Source: RGIG8785 sp045655245 (GTDB lineage Bacteria; Bacillota; Clostridia; RGIG8785). From it: a stretch of DNA of 10,987 nt. Shown one piece after another: positions 6,041-10,987 of the stretch. A program made the position numbers and the translations under genes. The stretch spans positions 1 to 10,987 of the forward strand of contig JAZOOX010000026.1 in NCBI GenBank assembly GCA_045655245.1, read 5' to 3'. Within the stretch, counting starts at the first letter, position 1; each line of letters starts with the position of its first letter. The notes beneath the pieces are model-generated. The model worked only from the letters and a program-made list of their open reading frames with translations. It had not been told where the DNA came from and searched no databases.

Positions 6041-8122
6041 ATGGACAAAACCTTAGCAATTCTGACTTTTATCGGTTCGCTTCTTGCACTTCTCTTTGCG
6101 GGATTTACTGCAAAAAAAGTGCTTCGGTATTCCGAAGGAAACGAGCGTATGCAGACCATTGCAGGGTACATCAGAAAGGGTGCCGCCGCTTATTTAAAAC
6201 GGCAATATACTGTTGTTTCGGTATTCTTTGCAGGAATGTTCGTCATTCTTTGCATTATGGCGTTCTTTAAGCTGTTGACCCCCTTTGTTCCTTTTGCCTT
6301 TGTAACAGGCGGTTTTTTCTCCGGTCTTTCCGGTTTTATCGGAATGAAAATCGCCACTCTTTCCAACGCGCGGACCGCAAACGCTTGTCAGGAAGGGTTA
6401 AACCGAGGTTTACGCGTCGCCTTTTCCGCAGGCTCCGTTATGGGCTTTGTGGTTGTGGGTCTTGGCCTTTTGGATATTTCCATTTGGTATTTTTTACTGA
6501 AGTTTGTGTTTAATCTTTCACCTGCTGAAATCACTTCCGCAATGCTTACTTTTGGTATGGGCGCGTCTTCGATGGCGTTGTTTGCCCGTGTCGGTGGCGG
6601 TATCTTTACCAAAGCGGCGGATGTGGGTGCAGACTTGGTTGGTAAAGTCGAAGCAGGGATCCCTGAAGACGACCCCCGCAATCCCGCTGTTATTGCCGAC
6701 AACGTTGGCGATAACGTCGGTGACGTGGCAGGTATGGGCGCCGACCTTTACGAGTCCTATGTAGGCTCTGTTATTTCAGCCTGTGCATTGGGTGTTGCCG
6801 CTTTCGAGGGCGTGCTGGAAATGGCTGCTATGGCAGTTCCTATGGTCCTTGCCGCTTTGGGTGTTTTGGCGTCTGTTTTAGGTACTTTCCTGGTTCGCAC
6901 CAAGGAAAACGCCGACCAAAAGACCCTGCTTGGCGCACTGCGTCGTGGCACTAACTTCAGTGCAATTCTGATTGCTTTGTTGGCATACCCCGTCATCGGC
7001 TTAACCCTTGGTTGGGATCAGTGGGGGTTGTTCTTATCCGTTCTTGCCGGACTGGTTGCGGGGGTTTTAATCGGTATTACCACCGAATATTATACTTCCG
7101 ATACCTATAAACCTACACAAAATCTGTCCGATACCGCTGAAACCGGCTCTGCTACCATTATTATCGGTGGTTTGGGTCTTGGTATGCTTTCTACTGCCGC
7201 ACCCATTATCATTGTTGCAATCTGCATTCTTATTGCTTATTTCTGTGCGGGTGGTAATGCCAACGCCGCAAGTGGTTTGTATGGTATTGCCATCGCCGCA
7301 GTGGGCATGCTTTCTACCTTGGGTATTACTCTTGCTACCGATGCTTACGGTCCTGTTGCCGATAACGCCGGTGGTATTGCAGAAATGTCCGGCTTGGGTG
7401 CAGATGTTCGTAAGCGCACCGACGCTCTGGACTCTTTGGGGAATACCACGGCTGCTACCGGTAAGGGGTTTGCCATCGGTTCTGCTGCTTTGACTGCCCT
7501 TGCTTTGGTTGCATCTTATGTCGAGAAGGTAACCGAGAACGGTGTTTCTCCTGATATGAGTATTATGAACCCCCGCGTTTTAGTCGGTATCTTTGTCGGT
7601 GCTTGCTTGCCTTTTGTTTTTGCGGCTCTGTCTATGAATTCTGTCGGTCGCGCGGCACAAAGTATCGTTGTTGAAGTCCGTCGTCAGTTCCGTGAAATCA
7701 AGGGATTGATGCAAGGGGAGGCGGAAGCGGACTATGCTTCCTGTATTGACCTTTGTACCCGTGCAAGCTTGCGCGAGATGGTTATGCCTACCATTTTGGC
7801 AATTGTAGTTCCCGTTTTGGTTGGTCTGATCTTAGGGCCCAGCGGTGTTATCGGCATGTTGGCCGGTGCAACTGCAACCGGTTTCTTGATGGCGATCTTT
7901 ATGTCCAATTCGGGCGGTGCTTGGGATAACGCTAAAAAGTTTATCGAAAGCGGTGTTCATGGTGGTAAAGGTAGTGATGCCCATAAAGCGGCTGTTGTCG
8001 GTGATACCGTCGGCGATCCCTTTAAGGACACTGCAGGTCCTTCCATTAACATCCTGATTAAACTGTTGTCCATGGTTTCCATCGTGTTCTCGCAGTTGGT
8101 TTTACATTATCATCTGTTCTGA
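6041..8122 (+). CDS. hppA: Membrane-bound ion-pumping pyrophosphatase, K+-dependent, probably Na+-translocating
   Basis: The enzyme hydrolyses pyrophosphate at the membrane and uses the energy to pump Na+ and/or H+ out of the cell. At 693 residues it has the usual family length and is strongly hydrophobic throughout (about 16 helices expected). Substrate and Mg2+ residues are intact: DVGADLVGKVEAG from residue 194, DNVGDNVGD at 220-228, DNAKK at 629-633, and GDTVGDPFKD at 654-663. The K+-dependence site reads NTTAATGKG, with Ala471 and Gly474 where K+-independent enzymes have Lys and Thr, so K+ dependence is predicted. In ADLYESY, Glu238 lies three residues after Asp235, the position of the gate Glu in Na+-pumping members such as that of Thermotoga maritima. 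Some H+ pumps share this Glu, so ion specificity is inferred. The gene is monocistronic, with its own promoter and terminator. Confidence 0.96.
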   Translation: MDKTLAILTFIGSLLALLFAGFTAKKVLRYSEGNERMQTIAGYIRKGAAAYLKRQYTVVSVFFAGMFVILCIMAFFKLLTPFVPFAFVTGGFFSGLSGFIGMKIATLSNARTANACQEGLNRGLRVAFSAGSVMGFVVVGLGLLDISIWYFLLKFVFNLSPAEITSAMLTFGMGASSMALFARVGGGIFTKAADVGADLVGKVEAGIPEDDPRNPAVIADNVGDNVGDVAGMGADLYESYVGSVISACALGVAAFEGVLEMAAMAVPMVLAALGVLASVLGTFLVRTKENADQKTLLGALRRGTNFSAILIALLAYPVIGLTLGWDQWGLFLSVLAGLVAGVLIGITTEYYTSDTYKPTQNLSDTAETGSATIIIGGLGLGMLSTAAPIIIVAICILIAYFCAGGNANAASGLYGIAIAAVGMLSTLGITLATDAYGPVADNAGGIAEMSGLGADVRKRTDALDSLGNTTAATGKGFAIGSAALTALALVASYVEKVTENGVSPDMSIMNPRVLVGIFVGACLPFVFAALSMNSVGRAAQSIVVEVRRQFREIKGLMQGEAEADYASCIDLCTRASLREMVMPTILAIVVPVLVGLILGPSGVIGMLAGATATGFLMAIFMSNSGGAWDNAKKFIESGVHGGKGSDAHKAAVVGDTVGDPFKDTAGPSINILIKLLSMVSIVFSQLVLHYHLF

Positions 8123-8131
8123 TGACGTTTG

Positions 8132-8160
8132 AAAACCGCCGTTTAAACGGCGGTTTTTTT
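8132..8160 (+). terminator. Rho-independent terminator after hppA
   Basis: A perfect 10-bp stem, AAAACCGCCG (8132-8141) with CGGCGGTTTT (8148-8157), encloses a TTTAAA loop that could itself pair further. T residues follow to 8161. The whole element 8132-8157 is one perfect inverted repeat. It lies 9 nt beyond the hppA stop codon. Confidence 0.93.
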
Positions 8161-8170
8161 ATTTTTCCTA

Positions 8171-8199
8171 TTGTGTTTTGTTTATTTTTTGTATATAAT
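8171..8199 (+). promoter_or_regulatory. Promoter of the nfnAB unit
   Basis: A perfect -10 box TATAAT (8194-8199) lies 17 bp after a weak -35 TTGTGT (8171-8176), in a T-rich stretch directly after the hppA terminator. GGAGG at 8221-8225 lies 5 nt before the ATG at 8231. I looked for a Rex-type (TTGTTAA/TTAACAA) redox operator here and did not see one. Confidence 0.75.
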
Positions 8200-8230
8200 G
8201 TTGGTTATTAGAGAATAGCGGGAGGTTCTT

Positions 8231-9082
8231 ATGTACTCCATTGTCCGTAGTGCGTTTTTAAATCAACAGGTTAAGTTATTGGAAATCGAAGCACCCCGAG
8301 TTGCCCGAAAAGCTAAAGCGGGGCAGTTTATTATCCTTCGTATTGATGAACAAGGGGAGAGGATCCCTTTGACCATTGCCGACTTTGATCCCGTAGGCGG
8401 AACGGTTACAATTATTTTTCAGATTGTAGGCAAGACCACAATGCAACTGTCGGAATTGAATGCAGGGGATTCCCTCTTGGATTTCGTCGGTCCCTTGGGC
8501 ACCCCGTCCCATTTGGAAGGGTATCAAAAGGTTGCTGTTATCGGCGGCGGGCTGGGGACTGCTATTGCATATCCGCAGGCAAAGGCACTCTTTTCGACGG
8601 GAACGGATGTGGATGTTATTGTTGGATTCCGAAATGATGATCTGGTGATTCTGGAAGAGGAACTGAAACAGGTCTCTAACCGTCTTTTTATTGCGACCGA
8701 TGACGGTTCTTATGGGGAAAAAGGCTTTGTTTCGGATGTATTACAACGTCTGATCGATGAAGGTAACCGCTACGATGCAATCGTTGTTATCGGGCCGTTA
8801 ATGATGATGAAAGTTGTTTGCGAAGTTACCCGCCCCCACAAAATTCCAACAATTGTCAGCATGAATCCCATTATGATAGACGGTACGGGAATGTGCGGCG
8901 GTTGTCGCTTGACGGTTGGCGGAGAAACGAAGTTCGCTTGCGTTGATGGTCCTGATTTTGATGGTCATTTGGTTGATTTTGATGAAGCTATTAAACGAAG
9001 TCGCTTTTTCCGTGAAGAAGAAACCCGTTCGCGGGAGGAACATTGCCGATTGATGAGAAAGGGGGAGGCCGATGCGGAATAA
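8231..9082 (+). CDS. nfnA: NfnA-type ferredoxin-NADP+ reductase subunit alpha (FAD, NAD(H), [2Fe-2S])
   Basis: This is the small subunit of NADH-dependent reduced ferredoxin:NADP+ oxidoreductase, a cytoplasmic flavin-based electron-bifurcating enzyme; it handles the NAD(H) side. Length is 283 residues. The FAD-binding domain carries RIPLTIAD at 44-51. The nucleotide-binding domain carries VAVIGGGLGTA from 101. The C-terminal iron-sulfur site reads D217-x4-C222-x2-C225-x11-C237. The related PyrK subunit of dihydroorotate dehydrogenase has Cys where this has Asp217; three Cys plus one Asp is the arrangement known for NfnA. Its partner gene overlaps its 3' end by 11 nt, which also supports Nfn over PyrK, and no pyrD is adjacent. 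Automated pipelines may label it a sulfide/dihydroorotate dehydrogenase-like FAD/NAD-binding protein. The start is set by the GGAGG 5 nt upstream. Confidence 0.92.
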   Translation: MYSIVRSAFLNQQVKLLEIEAPRVARKAKAGQFIILRIDEQGERIPLTIADFDPVGGTVTIIFQIVGKTTMQLSELNAGDSLLDFVGPLGTPSHLEGYQKVAVIGGGLGTAIAYPQAKALFSTGTDVDVIVGFRNDDLVILEEELKQVSNRLFIATDDGSYGEKGFVSDVLQRLIDEGNRYDAIVVIGPLMMMKVVCEVTRPHKIPTIVSMNPIMIDGTGMCGGCRLTVGGETKFACVDGPDFDGHLVDFDEAIKRSRFFREEETRSREEHCRLMRKGEADAE

Positions 9083-10460
9083 CGACCCTAAAAAGACCCC
9101 GATGCCCGAACAGGCCCCCGAGGTCCGTAATAAAAACTTCGGCGAGGTTGCTCTTGGCTATACCGAAGAATTAGCAATTACCGAGGCGGCTCGTTGCCTG
9201 AACTGCAAAACCCGTCCCTGTGTGGAAGGCTGCCCCGTGAATGTGCAAATTCCTGACTTTATTTCGAAAATTGTTGAAAAAGACTATGAGGGTGCTTATC
9301 AGATTGTTCGTAAAAGCAATGCTCTCCCTGCGGTCTGTGGACGCGTATGTCCTCAGGAAACCCAGTGCGAACAGCGTTGTGTCCGCGGTATCAAAGGTGA
9401 AAGTGTGGCCATCGGTCGGTTGGAACGTTTCGTTGCAGATCATCACATAAAAAACGCTAAAGAATCCGAAACCAAGTGTGAAACCAACGGCATCCGTGTT
9501 GCGGTAATCGGCTCGGGACCTGCGGGCTTAACCTGCGCAGGTGATTTGGCCAAACGCGGTTATGAAGTTACTGTTTTTGAAGCAATGCATTTGGCAGGCG
9601 GCGTTTTGATGTATGGAATCCCGCAATTTCGCCTTCCGAAAGAAATTGTTGCCCGTGAAATCGAAGCTTTAAAAGATCTCGGCGTTAAAATCGAGACCAA
9701 TATGGTTATTGGAAAAATCGCCACCCTGGATGACCTTCGTGAAGAAGGGTATGAGGCGTTCTTTATCGGTACCGGTGCGGGACTGCCCGGATTTATGGGG
9801 ATTCCGGGCGAAAATTTAAATGGCGTTTATTCCGCCAATGAGTTCTTAACCCGCATTAATCTGATGAAAGCTTATCGGTTCCCTGAATATGATACGCCGA
9901 TAAGAATTGGCAAACACGTTGCCGTTATTGGCGGCGGAAATGTTGCGATGGATGCGGCACGTTCGGCAAAGCGTTTGGGCGCCGAAACGGTAACCGTTGT
10001 TTATCGACGTTCCGAAGCAGAAATGCCTGCCCGTAACGAAGAAATACACCATGCAAAAGAAGAGGGAATAACATTCCGACTTCTTTGTAATCCGAAAGAA
10101 ATCTTAGGGGATGAGACTTTTGCCGTTTCGGGTATGCGTTGTGTGGAAATGGAGCTGGGAGAACCTGACGCAAGCGGGCGACGCCGTCCAAAGGAAAAAG
10201 CGGATTCCGAATTTATTTTACCCATCGAAACGGTGATTATGGCAATCGGTCAAAAACCAAACCGACTGATTGGTGATGGTCTGGGGGATGTAGCTCTTTA
10301 TGAATGGGGCGGCATTTCCGCTGACGAAAAGGGTCAAACCAGCGTTGCCGATGTCTTTGCAGGCGGTGATGCGGTGACTGGAGCCGCAACCGTTATCCTT
10401 GCCATGGGAGCAGGTAAAGCGGCTGCCGAGGCAATGGATTCGTACTTGAAAAGCAAATGA
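9072..10460 (+). CDS. nfnB: NfnB-type NADPH-binding subunit, glutamate synthase small-subunit (GltA/GltD) family
   Basis: This is the large subunit of the Nfn complex. It carries the bifurcating FAD, the NADP(H) site and two [4Fe-4S] clusters. Length is 462 residues, usual for the family. The N-terminal iron-sulfur domain has cysteines at 42, 45, 50, 54 and 89, 93, 99, 103. It includes RCLNCKTRPCVEGCPV and LPAVCGRVCPQE, followed by GRLERFVAD. The FAD dinucleotide fold has GSGPAGL at 147-153, the NADPH fold has VIGGGNVAMDAA from 285, and the C-terminal FAD motif is AGGDAVTGAA from 430. The start overlaps the nfnA stop by 11 nt, with GGGGGAGG at 9061-9068 inside nfnA, so the two are likely translationally coupled. 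Stand-alone homologues are often named gltA (NADPH-dependent glutamate synthase). The preceding nfnA and the absence of a glutamate synthase large subunit favour Nfn. Confidence 0.93.
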   Translation: MRNNDPKKTPMPEQAPEVRNKNFGEVALGYTEELAITEAARCLNCKTRPCVEGCPVNVQIPDFISKIVEKDYEGAYQIVRKSNALPAVCGRVCPQETQCEQRCVRGIKGESVAIGRLERFVADHHIKNAKESETKCETNGIRVAVIGSGPAGLTCAGDLAKRGYEVTVFEAMHLAGGVLMYGIPQFRLPKEIVAREIEALKDLGVKIETNMVIGKIATLDDLREEGYEAFFIGTGAGLPGFMGIPGENLNGVYSANEFLTRINLMKAYRFPEYDTPIRIGKHVAVIGGGNVAMDAARSAKRLGAETVTVVYRRSEAEMPARNEEIHHAKEEGITFRLLCNPKEILGDETFAVSGMRCVEMELGEPDASGRRRPKEKADSEFILPIETVIMAIGQKPNRLIGDGLGDVALYEWGGISADEKGQTSVADVFAGGDAVTGAATVILAMGAGKAAAEAMDSYLKSK

Positions 10461-10473
10461 GAGGGACACGGGA

Positions 10474-10629
10474 ATGAGAAAATTTGCTCAGACGGCTTGC
10501 TGTATCGTCGGGAGTATAATGATCGGTTTTTTCGCTAACCGCCTGGATACTTTGACAGGAAGTTTGCTTTTTGCGTTGGGTGTCATGATCCTTGTTTTTT
10601 CAATTGTTTTTATTGCCAATAAAAAATGA
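10474..10629 (+). CDS. Small hypothetical membrane protein, 51 residues, two helices
   Basis: An ATG 13 nt after the nfnB stop opens a 51-codon frame ending at TGA 10627-10629. GAGGG (10461-10465) lies 8 nt upstream as a ribosome binding site. The product begins MRKFAQ and has two hydrophobic segments, about residues 5-21 and 27-48, joined by a short polar turn NRLDTLTG; it ends in a positive tail NKK. I do not recognise a family. The ribosome binding site, the close spacing to nfnB, the lack of a terminator between them and a sensible membrane topology support a real gene. The positive residues at both ends suggest both termini face the cytoplasm. Whether it works with nfnAB or the next small membrane protein cannot be told from sequence. 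Confidence 0.65.
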   Translation: MRKFAQTACCIVGSIMIGFFANRLDTLTGSLLFALGVMILVFSIVFIANKK

Positions 10630-10668
10630 ATAGGTTGCCACGAACAGGACATAATAGGAACAAAAGAA

Positions 10669-10680
10669 AAAGGAGATGAT
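10669..10680 (+). promoter_or_regulatory. Extended Shine-Dalgarno site that decides the DUF378 start
   Basis: AAAGGAGATGAT matches the complement of the 16S rRNA 3' end (AAAGGAGGTGAT) at 11 of 12 positions. It ends 7 nt before the ATG at 10688. It therefore points to 10688 as the start and excludes the ATG at 10676, which lies inside this site. Confidence 0.8.
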
Positions 10681-10687
10681 TTCTGTT

Positions 10688-10894
10688 ATGGATACCGTGG
10701 CTTTGATTTTAACCATCGTTGGTGCGCTGAACTGGGGTGCAATCGGCATCTTTGGGATCGACTTGGTAGGTAGCATTTTCGGCGGACAACTTGCTACATT
10801 CAGCCGCATCATTTTTACCCTGGTCGGTATTGCGGGACTCTGGTGTATCACCTTGCTATTCCGTGACCGTGAAGTGGTTGAGGAGAAAAAATGA
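10688..10894 (+). CDS. DUF378-family small membrane protein
   Basis: The protein is 68 residues from the preferred ATG at 10688 (72 if the upstream in-frame ATG at 10676 were used). It has two membrane helices, about 3-22 and 41-58. The GALNWG stretch at 12-17 with the following IG, and the SRIIFTLVGIAGLW stretch at 39-52, are typical of the DUF378 (Pfam) family. The C-terminus is charged (REVVEEKK) and probably cytoplasmic. The function of the family is unknown. It follows the 51-residue ORF by 58 nt; I see no convincing promoter or terminator in that gap, so it may be the last gene of the nfnAB unit. A strong terminator lies right after its stop codon. Confidence 0.88.
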   Translation: MDTVALILTIVGALNWGAIGIFGIDLVGSIFGGQLATFSRIIFTLVGIAGLWCITLLFRDREVVEEKK

Positions 10895-10897
10895 ACC

Positions 10898-10931
10898 AAA
10901 AAGAGGGGCGATATTTCGCCTCTCTTTTTTT
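10898..10931 (+). terminator. Rho-independent terminator after the DUF378 gene
   Basis: A 12-bp stem, AAAGAGGGGCGA (10900-10911) with TCGCCTCTCTTT (10916-10927), has one G-U pair and a 4-nt loop. Seven T residues (10925-10931) follow. It starts 4 nt after the stop codon and closes the nfnAB to DUF378 run of genes. The remaining bases to 10987 are AT-rich and hold no feature I can support. Confidence 0.93.
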
Positions 10932-10987
10932 ATTTCCTATATTACACAAAACCCCTCCTGAGTACATAAAATGTATTGAAAAAAGGA

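Noticed and set aside
6504..6764. Plus-strand out-of-frame open frame inside hppA
   Set aside because: It lies wholly within the pyrophosphatase catalytic region in another frame, with a composition typical of frame-shifted translation.
8161..8230. Possible Rex (NADH-sensing) operator before nfnA
   Set aside because: No TTGTTAA/TTAACAA-type inverted repeat is present; the region is simply T-rich around a promoter.
10676..10687. Upstream in-frame ATG of the DUF378 gene at 10676
   Set aside because: It lies inside the Shine-Dalgarno site itself, leaving no spacer; the ATG at 10688 has correct spacing and gives the usual family N-terminus.
10962..10976. Small inverted repeat TACAT-AAA-ATGTA near the right edge
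   Set aside because: It has only 5-bp AT-rich arms, is expected by chance, and no gene is visible next to it within the window.

Overview
The window looks like ordinary chromosome from an anaerobic Gram-positive bacterium of the Clostridia, probably gut-associated. The evidence is a GGGtGRT-family protein, a very large secreted leucine-rich-repeat protein with three C-terminal SLH domains, a membrane pyrophosphatase with Na+-type signature residues, and an electron-bifurcating NfnAB-type pair. Promoters are of the sigma-A type and Shine-Dalgarno sites are strong. I cannot name a genus. All genes are on the plus strand.

Layout: (1) 1-762 is the 3' part of a GGGtGRT-family gene, closed by a hairpin terminator. 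(2) 885-5873 is a self-contained unit: a textbook promoter (TTGACA, 17 bp, TATAAT) overlapped by two perfect palindromes, a 1629-residue cell-surface protein, and a terminator. (3) 5959-8163 is the hppA unit: an AT-rich UP-like element, an extended -10 promoter, a 693-residue ion-pumping pyrophosphatase, and a terminator. (4) 8171-10931 starts at a third promoter and holds nfnA and nfnB, overlapping by 11 nt, then a 51-codon two-helix membrane ORF 13 nt downstream and a DUF378 small membrane protein. It ends at a strong terminator, and I see no terminator inside it, so all four genes may be co-transcribed. The last 56 bases hold no gene.

How the genes fit together: hppA and nfnAB both belong to the energy economy of fermenting anaerobes. 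The first recovers energy from biosynthetic pyrophosphate as an ion gradient. The second couples NADH and reduced ferredoxin to NADP+ reduction. They have separate promoters, so the link is thematic rather than a shared operon. The surface protein is probably anchored to secondary cell-wall polymer by its SLH domains and displays an LRR and Ig-like stalk; its ligand is unknown.

I found no mobile element, CRISPR array, tRNA, rRNA, riboswitch or defence system. Nothing here looks like a wholly new multi-gene system. The items most worth a second look are the palindromes in the surface-protein promoter, the recurring LRR-capping motif and G7 tract in that gene, the unassigned small membrane pair after nfnAB, and the uncharacterised GGGtGRT protein.
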